Source of the DNA: Spirosoma foliorum | GTDB lineage: Bacteria > Bacteroidota > Bacteroidia > Cytophagales > Spirosomataceae | Assembly: GCF_014117325.1 (NCBI RefSeq) | Contig: NZ_CP059732.1 | Span: 2,741,001-2,805,000 of the forward strand | Direction: 5' to 3' | Length of the DNA stretch: 64,000 nt | Shown: piece after piece, positions 52,032 through 60,209 of the stretch | How the letters are laid out: each line of letters begins with the position of its first letter | How positions within the stretch are numbered: position 1 is the first letter of the stretch | Program-made: the position numbers and the translations under genes | The notes under the pieces: model-generated | Databases searched by the model: none | Seen by the model: the letters and a program-made list of their open reading frames with translations, nothing else | What the model was told of the DNA's origin: nothing

Positions 52032-52148
52032 CCTGAACTGCATTTTTTGTCATCCCGACGCAGGAGGGATCTTATGGCTGCATAGCTCTCTAGTAAGGAT
52101 GAGTTAAGATCCCTCCTGCGTCGGGATGACAAAAAATGCAGTTCAGGT
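52031..52148. repeat. GTCATYCC palindromic element, copy 4
   Basis: 44-bp perfect arms 52031-52074 and 52105-52148. The core is the same as copy 2, but the outer part ACCTGAACTGCA is symmetric only in this copy. Confidence 0.9.
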
Positions 52149-52154
52149 TTCTTC

Positions 52155-52513
52155 TTACTGCGTTATCCACTGTAGAGCCTGCTCCCGTTCGGAAAAGGGA
52201 AATACTTTAATCTCCAGGCCTGGAAATAGATTTCCCACTTTGGCCAGCCAGCCTATCCAGTCTTTATCGGTAACAACAACTGCTTTCTCAAAGGCACCTA
52301 AATAAGTGGCATCGGCTTTCAGGTCTTCCCAAAAGGCCTGGGGGAAATGGAACCAATACGCACATATTCAGCATAGGCCCGTAATTTGGTTGGGTGATGG
52401 GCTACTTTGTTTTTGATCTCTTCGATCAGGGGTGTCATGTCCTGTAGGGTAATGTCGCCATCGATGCGATAGCCCAGTATGCGGTCATCGTTTAACTCAA
52501 TCGTCTGAATCAT
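52155..52513 (-). pseudogene. Frameshifted SpoIIAA/STAS-like (DUF3478) gene
   Basis: From ATG 52513 the frame gives a 50-residue STAS-like start (MIQTIELNDDRILGYRIDGD, ITLQDMTPLIEEIKNKV) up to YVRIGSISP, then leaves frame. In the next frame it continues QAFWEDLKADATYLGAF, EKAVVVTDKDWIGWLAKVGNLFPG, LEIKVFPFSEREQALQWITQ and stops at 52155. Joined, it is a normal-length (about 118 aa) SpoIIAA-like protein. The break lies at a C5 run (plus-strand G 52340-52344); one extra C would restore the frame. Either a real pseudogene, a homopolymer sequencing error or programmed slippage. Confidence 0.8.
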
Positions 52514-52529
52514 GGGGCTGAATGATTAG

Positions 52530-53732
52530 CTACTTTCTTTGCTTGTAATAAATAGTGGCAAACTGGATAAAATTGCGCCAATCGTAGGCCGTTAAGTTAT
52601 GCTCCCCTTCCCGGTTATGGTAGCCGATAGGAGGGAGCGTAATCGGTTGATTTATAGCAGGAGGATTGGTCGGAAGATTTGATGTAAGACCGTAAAGGGC
52701 ATATACTTTCTCTGCATATTTTGCCGATAAAAATGTGCCCGTCGGGTCTGCCCAGAGATCTTTTGACGCATTGGTTACGTACAGCGGCCTTGGGGCGATA
52801 GCGGCCAGTAGCATATGCTGATCCAGGGGTAAGGCGTCTTCGTTGGTATTGTATTTTTTGTAATTGTTGGCAAACCAGTGCGGGAATACGGTATTGATTC
52901 GGCCTATCGTTTCGCCAAATCGTCTGTGGGATAAGGCTGCTCCGGTATTTCCCGAACAATTTGTAACACATAACGCAAAGCGTGGGTCTTCGGCTGCGGC
53001 CCATAAGGAGGCTTTCCCACCCCGCGAGTGCCCCACAACCGCTACCTTTTTCGCATCGATATCGGCGTCTTTTTCCAGATAGTCCAGAACACGGCTGGCC
53101 CCCCAGGCCCAGGCACCAATCGCCTTCATGCCATCATTGGCCGTCAATTGCTCTGGATACAATTGCAGTACACCGTTGACGTACTTAGCCGTATCATCCG
53201 GAGCCAGATCACTTACATGAAATGCCGCTACCGCATAGCCACTGTCAATAACCATTTCGGCGGGCCAGAAATCACTTTTATGCGCGCGGGTTGGGTCCAT
53301 ATTGTCTTTGCCCCGGTTGTTAATCAGCAAAAACAGCGGAGCCGGTTTTTTCCGTTGATTGGGCAAAAATAAAACCAGGTGAATTTGAATCGGCTTGTTG
53401 TGATTAACAACCTCGATCGTTACTTCTTTCAGAGTTGCCTTACCAGTCATGGCGCTGGTATTTTTATGGGCTATCGAGTAAGTAAGTCGGTCATAGGATT
53501 TGGGCATTTGGCCGTATACATTCTCTTCAAAGAGTTTAATGATTTCGGGCCGCCTTACTTTTTCCCAGGCTGCCTTCGTTCGGATAGGTACGTTGGTCGT
53601 TGTTGTCAATACGTCCGGTAAGGTATAGGGCGGAACTTTCGATTCGTCGTAATTGGCTTGAAACCCAGGCTGGGCATGTACCTTGATGAGGATCGCGAAG
53701 AAAAAGAAGGCAAAACTTCTTAAATGCTGCAT
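52530..53732 (-). CDS. CE15-like glucuronoyl esterase family hydrolase
   Basis: 400 aa. Signal peptide MQHLRSFAFFFFAILIKVHA. Seen: ENVYGQMPKSYDRL, LLINNRGKDNMDP, GMKAIGAWAWGASRVLDYLEKD, the CE15-like nucleophile motif VVGHSRGGKASLWAAAEDPRFA (S236), TNCSGNTGAALSHRRFGETIGRI and HNLTAYDWRNFIQF (His). Similar proteins cleave methyl-glucuronate esters between lignin and xylan; here the motif reads GHSRGGK rather than GCSRxGK. Secreted, periplasmic or extracellular. Confidence 0.83.
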   Translation of the reverse strand: MQHLRSFAFFFFAILIKVHAQPGFQANYDESKVPPYTLPDVLTTTTNVPIRTKAAWEKVRRPEIIKLFEENVYGQMPKSYDRLTYSIAHKNTSAMTGKATLKEVTIEVVNHNKPIQIHLVLFLPNQRKKPAPLFLLINNRGKDNMDPTRAHKSDFWPAEMVIDSGYAVAAFHVSDLAPDDTAKYVNGVLQLYPEQLTANDGMKAIGAWAWGASRVLDYLEKDADIDAKKVAVVGHSRGGKASLWAAAEDPRFALCVTNCSGNTGAALSHRRFGETIGRINTVFPHWFANNYKKYNTNEDALPLDQHMLLAAIAPRPLYVTNASKDLWADPTGTFLSAKYAEKVYALYGLTSNLPTNPPAINQPITLPPIGYHNREGEHNLTAYDWRNFIQFATIYYKQRK

Positions 53733-54044
53733 GACGTTTGAGTAAGGCTTACAGTCCTAAAAAGCTTGTGAAGTCGCTCAACCTACTTAAGTATCTCCTC
53801 GGTAGAGGTTGATTAAATTCTGCTTAATCGTGGGTTACTTTTTCCTTACTCGCGCATTAAGGGCAAATTATCACCTATCAATAGCACGCTGATTTTTAGG
53901 ATTGATATGATCTGCACAGATTTTAACTGAATAAACCATCTTGAATTTTAGAGTTGGAATTTAGTGGAAACAATAAAATCATACCTGATCTTAATCGTCA
54001 TAAAAATCTGTGGGCTACTGAGTTATCATTCAAACTTATTTCTG
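53733..54044. other. Divergent intergenic region with long imperfect inverted repeat
   Basis: No gene; an open frame beginning 53964 crosses the repeat and is unlikely to be translated. It contains the inverted repeat at 53887-54012. Confidence 0.5.
53887..54012. repeat. Pre-start imperfect inverted repeat (CTGATTTTTA type)
   Basis: 39-nt arms 53887-53925 and 53974-54012, pairing imperfectly; arms contain repeated CTGATTTTTA / CACAGATTTTA units. It ends 33 bp before ATG 54045. Confidence 0.55.
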
Positions 54045-54245
54045 ATGAAAACCATCAAATCAACTCTATTTGTGGCTGCCATGTTCTCGTTAGCGGTTGC
54101 CTGTCAGTCGAAGAAAACGGAATCTGAAACAACGACTCAAGATACGGCTACTGTCGTTGAGAGCGAAACGATCGTCAGTGGCGATAGTACGGAAGTGATC
54201 ACCGATTCAGCCAAGATTGTTATCCCTGATTCAGTAAAAAAATAA
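54045..54245 (+). CDS. Small lipoprotein with acidic Thr/Ser-rich tail
   Basis: 66 aa from ATG 54045. Signal peptide with lipobox LAVACQSKK, then a low-complexity Thr/Ser/Glu region (ESETTTQDTATVVESETIV). No fold expected. Followed by a strong terminator. Function unknown. Confidence 0.65.
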   Translation: MKTIKSTLFVAAMFSLAVACQSKKTESETTTQDTATVVESETIVSGDSTEVITDSAKIVIPDSVKK

Positions 54246-54273
54246 GACGGATAGTCTTGTTTCTACGCTTATA

Positions 54274-54307
54274 AATACCCCCGTCAGTAATGACTGGGGT
54301 ATTTTTT
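54274..54307 (+). terminator. Intrinsic terminator
   Basis: Arms AATACCCCCGTCA and TGACTGGGGTATT (one mismatch), 4-nt loop, then T6. Confidence 0.8.
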
Positions 54308-54425
54308 GTTGCGATGATTGGGCGTTGGGAGTGGAACTTTCACCGGGCATACTGGAATGATCTAGCGACTGTATTCGTTGGTGAGTTATTCATTAACGCC
54401 CGGACTACCCTTCTGGAATACGATC

Positions 54426-56657
54426 ATGACCACCCGCGTACTGTTGCTGACGCCCCCGTTTACCCAACTAAATACACCCTATCCGGCCACGGCTTATCTG
54501 AAAGGTTACTTAAACACCCTTGCCTTGGCTGATGGTGGCTCGGTGGTGGCGCATCAGGCGGATTTGGGTATTGAAACAATTGTACGCCTGTTCTCTACGC
54601 AAGGGTTGAGCGAGGTATTTTCGGCGGCTTCTACAGTGGCGGACCTGAGTGAAAATAGCCAGCGGATGTTGCGGCTTCAGGCCGATTATGTGGCAACGAT
54701 TGGCCCGACAATCCGGTTTTTGCAACACCGAAATCCCACCCTGGCTCACGCCATTGCTGATCGGAGTTACCTGCCTGAAGCGTCTCGTTTTGCCGAAGTA
54801 GATGAACTGGATTGGGCGTTCGGAACGATGGGGTTGCACGATAAAGCTCGCCATTTGGCTACGCTCTATCTGGAAGACATTGGTGATTTAGTGGCCGAAG
54901 CCATTGATCCACATTTTGGTTTCAGCCGGTATGCCGAACGACTGGGCCGAACCGCTACGCATTTTGATGATTTACACGCTGCGTTAACGGCACCCGATAC
55001 GCTGGTGGGTAAGACGTTGCTGGAACTTTTAGAGGCCAAAATAGCTCAGTATCAGCCAACAGTAGTTTGTCTGACAGTACCCTTTCCGGGGAATCTATTC
55101 GGAGCCCTGTTGTGTGGTCGGCACCTCAAACAACACTATCCGACTGTTCGGGTGGTATTGGGTGGAGGCTATGCTAATACCGAACTCCGTAGTCTGCGCG
55201 AGCCGCGCCTGTTCGATTACGTAGATTTTGTGAGTCTGGACGATGGCGAAGCGCCCCTGCGTTCCTTGCTCGAACATATCCAGGGAAAGCGGGAAGCGGC
55301 CAAACTGAAGCGGACATTTATGCGGGTGAATGGGGAGGTCGTTTATCAGAATGGGTCTTCCGATCGGGATGTTGCCCAACGCGATACGGGTACGCCCGAT
55401 TATGCCGATTTGCCCCTGAACGATTACCTGTCGGTTATTGAAGTCACGAATCCCATGCACCGGCTTTGGAGCGACGGTCGCTGGAATAAACTGACACTGG
55501 CTCACGGCTGCTACTGGGGGAAATGTTCCTTCTGCGATATCTCTCTCGATTATATTGCCCGATATGAACCGCTCACGGCTGGGCTACTCTGCGATCGGAT
55601 CGAAACCATTATGGCCCAAACCGGACAAAATGGTTTCCACTTTGTGGATGAAGCTGCTCCGCCTGCACTCATGCGTGATCTGGCCCTGGAAATTCTTCGC
55701 CGGGGGCTAACAGTTGTCTGGTGGACGAACATCCGATTCGAGAAGGCGTTCACGACGGATTTATGCCAACTCCTCAAACTGTCGGGCTGTATTGCCGTAT
55801 CGGGTGGTCTGGAAGTGGCGTCGGATCGATTGCTGGACCGTATGAAGAAAGGAGTGACGGTGGCGCAGGTTGCCCGTGTAGCTAATCATTTCACTACAGC
55901 TGGCATTATGGTTCATGCCTATCTGATGTATGGCTTCCCGACGCAGACCGCGCAGGAAACCATCGACTCACTGGAAATGGTACGGCAGTTGTTTGCCATC
56001 GGCGTTGTTCAATCGGGCTTCTGGCACCGGTTTGCCATGACAGCCCACAGCCCCGTAGGGCTACATCCGGCCGGTTTCGACGTACAGCGTATCGGGCCCA
56101 CCGATGGGCCTTTTGCTGATAACGACCTTGAGCATGCCGATCCGTTGGGAGCCGATCATGCCCGCTTTTCGGAGGGATTGCGTAAGTCGTTGTTCAACTA
56201 CATGCACGGCGTGGGCCTGGAGCTGCCATTAGCCAACTGGTTTACCTTCCGGGTACCGACGACCACTATACCTCGCAAGTACATTGAACGGGCGATTGCC
56301 GATACCTCCGAAGATAGTGTCCGTACACATGCACTGCTCGTCTGGCCAGGTCATGCACCCACGCTGACGGTAGTACAACCGCGTCGGGGGCGACAGGCGT
56401 CCCAACGGGTAAGTGTCGTTCCGCAGGCAGAGCTGACCTTTGCCCGGCGGCAGGATGACCTGGTGCTTGACCTACCCGCACCAATTGGTGAATGGTTGAT
56501 GCACAACTGGCCAAAATTCAGTCTGAAAGCGCCAGAGCCAATAACCATTCAGCAGGTTGGTACTACATTTGAACAAGCCGGACTCGGCAACTTCTCTGCA
56601 TTTCAGCAAACCGATGGCTGGGCCGATTGGCGTGCAGCCGGGTTACTGGTTCTGTAA
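54426..56657 (+). CDS. B12-binding-type radical SAM protein
   Basis: 743 aa from ATG 54426 (MTTRVLLLTPPFTQ); an in-frame ATG 16 codons upstream is less likely. N-terminal half is cobalamin-binding-like (PTVVCLTVPFPGNLFGALLCGRHLKQHYPTVRVVLGGGYANTELRSL). Radical SAM core begins HGCYWGKCSFCDIS with C362, C367, C370: spacing Cx4Cx2C instead of the common Cx3Cx2C. Then GFHFVDEAAPP, VVWWTNIRFEK, SGGLEVASDRLLDRMKKG, GIMVHAYLMYGFPTQT. C-terminal 180 residues unassigned. Substrate unknown; lone gene. Confidence 0.82.
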   Translation: MTTRVLLLTPPFTQLNTPYPATAYLKGYLNTLALADGGSVVAHQADLGIETIVRLFSTQGLSEVFSAASTVADLSENSQRMLRLQADYVATIGPTIRFLQHRNPTLAHAIADRSYLPEASRFAEVDELDWAFGTMGLHDKARHLATLYLEDIGDLVAEAIDPHFGFSRYAERLGRTATHFDDLHAALTAPDTLVGKTLLELLEAKIAQYQPTVVCLTVPFPGNLFGALLCGRHLKQHYPTVRVVLGGGYANTELRSLREPRLFDYVDFVSLDDGEAPLRSLLEHIQGKREAAKLKRTFMRVNGEVVYQNGSSDRDVAQRDTGTPDYADLPLNDYLSVIEVTNPMHRLWSDGRWNKLTLAHGCYWGKCSFCDISLDYIARYEPLTAGLLCDRIETIMAQTGQNGFHFVDEAAPPALMRDLALEILRRGLTVVWWTNIRFEKAFTTDLCQLLKLSGCIAVSGGLEVASDRLLDRMKKGVTVAQVARVANHFTTAGIMVHAYLMYGFPTQTAQETIDSLEMVRQLFAIGVVQSGFWHRFAMTAHSPVGLHPAGFDVQRIGPTDGPFADNDLEHADPLGADHARFSEGLRKSLFNYMHGVGLELPLANWFTFRVPTTTIPRKYIERAIADTSEDSVRTHALLVWPGHAPTLTVVQPRRGRQASQRVSVVPQAELTFARRQDDLVLDLPAPIGEWLMHNWPKFSLKAPEPITIQQVGTTFEQAGLGNFSAFQQTDGWADWRAAGLLVL

Positions 56658-57087
56658 ATTAGTTGACTTGGAGTATTTTACCCTCACCCCCGGCCCCTCT
56701 CCCAAAACGGGAGAGGGGTGTGGACTCGGCTTTGTAGTCCATACTACGATCGACAGAGGGTCTGTAGATAGGGAGGATTGATGTATTTTGCCTTACTCCA
56801 ACCCCTCTTCTGAAAACCAGAAGAGGGGCTAAAAAGCCGATTCTGCTCCCCTCTTCCAAAACGGGGTCGGTAAGTAGACAAATTCCGACTCACCCTCATC
56901 CAACTTTCACAAAAACTTGTCCAGATGCGTACACCTTTTGTCCAGAAACGGACAATGTTCTCCCGCGTTTTAACGACCAAAAGGCCATTTTAAGGCTATT
57001 GAGACTAATTTTCTGTTTTGGCCGATCATTTGATATACAGAAATGGAGGAAATAAGATTCTAGCTTCCATAACCCCACTTTCGGTTC
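56658..57087. other. Intergenic array of CCCCTCT...AGAGGGG hairpins
   Basis: No gene. Two diverged copies of a unit starting GTATTTT and ending in a hairpin: arms 56694-56703/56709-56718 (CCCCTCTCCC) and 56802-56812/56818-56828 (CCCCTCTTCTG), loops AAAAC-like; a third, partial CCCCTCTTCCAAAACGGGG follows near 56848. The next 200 bp should hold the PadR promoter. Confidence 0.6.
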
Positions 57088-57423
57088 ATGCGACGTAGCG
57101 ATTTAGGCGAGTTTGAAGAGGTTGTGTTACTAGCTGTAGCGGCCCTTTCTCCCAAAGCATATTCGGTGGTGATTGCCGAAGAGCTTGAACAGGAAACGGG
57201 CAATTCGGTCAGCACAGGAGCCGTGCATGCTGCTTTACAACGATTGGAGCAAAAAGGTTATGTCTCGTCCTTTCTGGGCGAAGCGACGGCCGAGCGGGGA
57301 GGACGGCGGAAGCGACTGTTCACGGTTACTGCTTTGGGTGGTCGAATTCTACAGGAAGTACGGGCTGTCCGTAATCGGCTTTGGGAGCGCATCGACTCGC
57401 ATCTGTTATTGGATTGGCAGTAA
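57088..57423 (+). CDS. PadR-family transcriptional regulator
   Basis: 111 aa. Winged-helix: LGEFEEVVLLAVAALSPKAYSVVIAEELEQETGNSVSTGAVHAALQRLEQKGYVSSFLGEATAERGGRRKRLFTVTALGGRILQEVRAVRNRLW, the PadR GxxYxxLxRLxxxGxv...G..RkyY.lT..G pattern. The gene ends 16 bp before a permease of the family that in these bacteria is regularly paired with PadR. It probably represses the following permease operon; ligand unknown. Confidence 0.9.
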   Translation: MRRSDLGEFEEVVLLAVAALSPKAYSVVIAEELEQETGNSVSTGAVHAALQRLEQKGYVSSFLGEATAERGGRRKRLFTVTALGGRILQEVRAVRNRLWERIDSHLLLDWQ

Positions 57424-57439
57424 TAACTCCAGATCAGTT

Positions 57440-60085
57440 ATGCAGCCCGAGAAGCCAACTTTTGGAGAGCCGCCCAAATGGATTACCTGGGTCATTGAGC
57501 GGTTATGCGCTCCGCACCTACGCGAGGAAGTGCTGGGCGATTTGCACGAGCGCTATGCCTTACAAGTAGCACAATGGGGAGAAACCAAAGCCCGACGTCG
57601 GTATTGGCGCGAGGTAGTGGCCTATATGCGGCCTTCTATTCTAGCGCGTGAAACAAGCGAATATTCTACTCCAACAAATACAGACATGTTACGAAATTAT
57701 CTGAAAATAGCCTTTCGGACCCTTGTCAAAAATAAGGGATACTCATTCATCAACATTGGTGGGCTGGCCGTGGGTATGGCGGTAGCCATGCTGATTGGCC
57801 TATGGATTTACGATGAACTGTCGTACGAAAAATCGTTTCCGAACTATGACCGAATTGCGCAGGTCATGCAGCATCAAACAGCTAATGGAGAGGTGTTTAC
57901 TGGACCTAGTATTCCTATTCCGCTAGCCAATGAACTTCGCACGACCTATGGATACGACCGAACGGGTGGGCCGTTTAAGTATATTCTACTTTCCTCCTGG
58001 ACAGAAGGCCACACGTTGTCGTTTGGCGAAAAGAAACTATGGAAAACGGGCAATTATATAGAGCCTGAAGCGCCCGAAATGCTTTCGTTGACCATGCGAC
58101 GGGGAACAAGGGCTGCCTTACGCGAACCGTATTCCATCATGATTAATGAATCAGTGGCTACTGCCTTGTTCGGAAGCGGCAATCCGATGGGTAAAATTAT
58201 AAAGATCGACAACCAGATTGCGGTAAAGGTAGCGGGTGTTTATGCTGATTTACCCTACAATACCCGGTTCAGTAACCTCGATTACCTGGTTCCCTGGCAG
58301 GTAAATGTAGCGGTGCGCGACTGGGTGAAAAATTCGCAGGAAAAGTGGGACAATAATTCATTCCAGATCTTTGTCCAATTGGCAGAGCACGCCGATATGG
58401 CTGCTGTTTCGGCGAAAATAAAGGATGCCAAACAAAGGCATATCAACGCATCGCTTGCGAATAGTAAGCCCGAAATTTTTCTCCAGGCAATGAGTCGATG
58501 GCATTTGTATTCGGAGTTTAAAGACGGGGTAAATACTGGCGGTCGCATTCAGTTTGTCTGGCTATTTGGGATTATCGGGGCATTTGTTCTGCTTTTGGCC
58601 TGCATCAATTTTATGAACCTCTCGACAGCACGCTCGGAGAAACGGGCGAAGGAGGTTGGGATTCGGAAAGCGATCGGGTCTGTTCGTAGTCAGCTGATCA
58701 GCCAGTTTTTTAGTGAATCGTTTCTGGTCGTTTATCTAGCGTTTTGTATTGCACTGCTACTGAGTCAATTCGCGTTACCTTTTTTCAATGAGGTGGCCGA
58801 GAAGCAAATGACCTTTCCCTGGGCGGTTTCGGAGTTCTGGCTGTGTAGCATCGGGTTTACGCTATTCACCGGATTGGTTGCCGGTAGTTATCCGGCCTTG
58901 TATTTATCGTCGTTTCAATCAGTAAAAATTTTAAAGGGCACTTTCAAGGTGGGTCGGTTTGCGGCTGTTCCCCGTCAGGTATTGGTGGTTGTTCAATTCA
59001 CCGTGTCTGTCGCCCTGATTATTGGCACCATCATCGTGTTTCGACAGATTCAGTTTGCGAAAGATCGACCAATTGGCTACAGTCGAAACGGACTTTTATA
59101 TGTCCAAACGACCACCCCCGACATTCACAATCACCTTGATGCTTTCCGAAACGATTTACTGGCATCTGGCGCAGTAACGGAAATTGCGGAGTCCGAAAGT
59201 CCGTTAACGGGTGTCTGGAATGTGAATAGTGGGTTTGACTGGGATGGAAAAGCTCCCGATCAATCACCTGATTTTGCGGTTGTTGGTGTGTCGCACGGGT
59301 TTGGAAAAACGGTTGGCTGGCAGTTTAAAGAGGGCCGCGACTTCTCGAAAAACTTTGGTACCGATTCAATGGGTATGGTCCTGAACGAAGCCGCCGTGAA
59401 ATTTATGGGCTTGAAAGATCCGATTGGGAAAACGATTAGAGAGGGCGATTTACGGTATAAAATAATCGGCGTTATCGACGATATGGTGATGGAGTCGCCC
59501 TATGAACCAGCGCGACAAACGCTGTTTTATCTCGGGAATTTCGCCAGCAATTTTATAAACATCCGCATTAGTCCGGGTATAAGCGCCAGCGAAGCCGTGA
59601 GTAAGATTGGGGCTGTTTTTCAGAAATATGACCCAGCTTCGCCCTTTAACTACAAATTTGCCGATCAGGAATATGCCCGGAAGTTTGCGGCCGAAGAGAA
59701 CATAGGTACGTTAGCGTCGTTTTTCGCCACGCTTGCCATTTTTATCTCGTGCCTGGGCTTATTTGGACTCGCTTCGTTCGTTGCCGAACAGCGGACTAAA
59801 GAGATTGGTGTTCGGAAAGTACTGGGCGCATCGGTGTTCAGTCTGTGGGGATTGCTCTCGAAAGACTTTGTGTTGCTGGTCATTATTGCCTTCGGAATTG
59901 CCACGCCCATTGCCTGGTATTACCTGGATAGCTGGCTTCAGAAGTACGAATACCGAACCGAACTCTCGTGGTGGGTTTTTGCCGCATCGGGTGCGGGTGC
60001 CCTCTTGGTTACGCTGCTAACGGTGAGTTTTCAGAGCGTAAAAGCTGCTCTAATGGACCCGGTTAAATCGCTACGATCGGAATAG
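57440..60085 (+). CDS. MacB/FtsX-type permease with N-terminal prefix domain, copy 1
   Basis: 881 aa from ATG 57440, 16 bp after padR. Order: about 80-residue prefix domain (WITWVIERLCAPHLREEVLGDLHERYALQVAQWGETKARRRYWREVVAYMRPSI), transmembrane helix (NIGGLAVGMAVAMLIGLWIYDELSYEKSF), periplasmic MacB-like domain, FtsX helices (FGIIGAFVLLLACINFMNLSTARSEKRAKEVGIRKAIGS), second periplasmic domain, second FtsX block (RTKEIGVRKVLGASVFSLWGLLSKDF), ending VSFQSVKAALMDPVKSLRSE. No ATPase gene is adjacent, so the ABC partner is elsewhere. MacB-type permeases act as mechanotransducers for export. Confidence 0.9.
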   Translation: MQPEKPTFGEPPKWITWVIERLCAPHLREEVLGDLHERYALQVAQWGETKARRRYWREVVAYMRPSILARETSEYSTPTNTDMLRNYLKIAFRTLVKNKGYSFINIGGLAVGMAVAMLIGLWIYDELSYEKSFPNYDRIAQVMQHQTANGEVFTGPSIPIPLANELRTTYGYDRTGGPFKYILLSSWTEGHTLSFGEKKLWKTGNYIEPEAPEMLSLTMRRGTRAALREPYSIMINESVATALFGSGNPMGKIIKIDNQIAVKVAGVYADLPYNTRFSNLDYLVPWQVNVAVRDWVKNSQEKWDNNSFQIFVQLAEHADMAAVSAKIKDAKQRHINASLANSKPEIFLQAMSRWHLYSEFKDGVNTGGRIQFVWLFGIIGAFVLLLACINFMNLSTARSEKRAKEVGIRKAIGSVRSQLISQFFSESFLVVYLAFCIALLLSQFALPFFNEVAEKQMTFPWAVSEFWLCSIGFTLFTGLVAGSYPALYLSSFQSVKILKGTFKVGRFAAVPRQVLVVVQFTVSVALIIGTIIVFRQIQFAKDRPIGYSRNGLLYVQTTTPDIHNHLDAFRNDLLASGAVTEIAESESPLTGVWNVNSGFDWDGKAPDQSPDFAVVGVSHGFGKTVGWQFKEGRDFSKNFGTDSMGMVLNEAAVKFMGLKDPIGKTIREGDLRYKIIGVIDDMVMESPYEPARQTLFYLGNFASNFINIRISPGISASEAVSKIGAVFQKYDPASPFNYKFADQEYARKFAAEENIGTLASFFATLAIFISCLGLFGLASFVAEQRTKEIGVRKVLGASVFSLWGLLSKDFVLLVIIAFGIATPIAWYYLDSWLQKYEYRTELSWWVFAASGAGALLVTLLTVSFQSVKAALMDPVKSLRSE

Positions 60086-60092
60086 AATAGCT

Positions 60093-60206
60093 AATGGGTA
60101 ATGATTAATGGACAATGGATAATGAATGCCAATCGCAGATCTCATCATTCATTACCTATCATTCATCATTTATTATCCATTGTCCATTGTCCATTAATCA
60201 TTATCC
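60093..60206. repeat. Pre-start inverted repeat (AATGGATAATGATTAATGG type)
   Basis: Arms about 60093-60128 and 60170-60206. A perfect 20-bp stem is 60099-60118 with 60184-60203. Made of TAATGG / CAATGG / GATAATGA units. It ends at ATG 60210 and is homologous to the repeat at 62854-62950. Confidence 0.8.
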
Positions 60207-60209
60207 ATT

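Noticed and set aside
57173..57439. Upstream extension of permease copy 1
   Set aside because: It overlaps padR in another frame; the prefix domain begins after ATG 57440.
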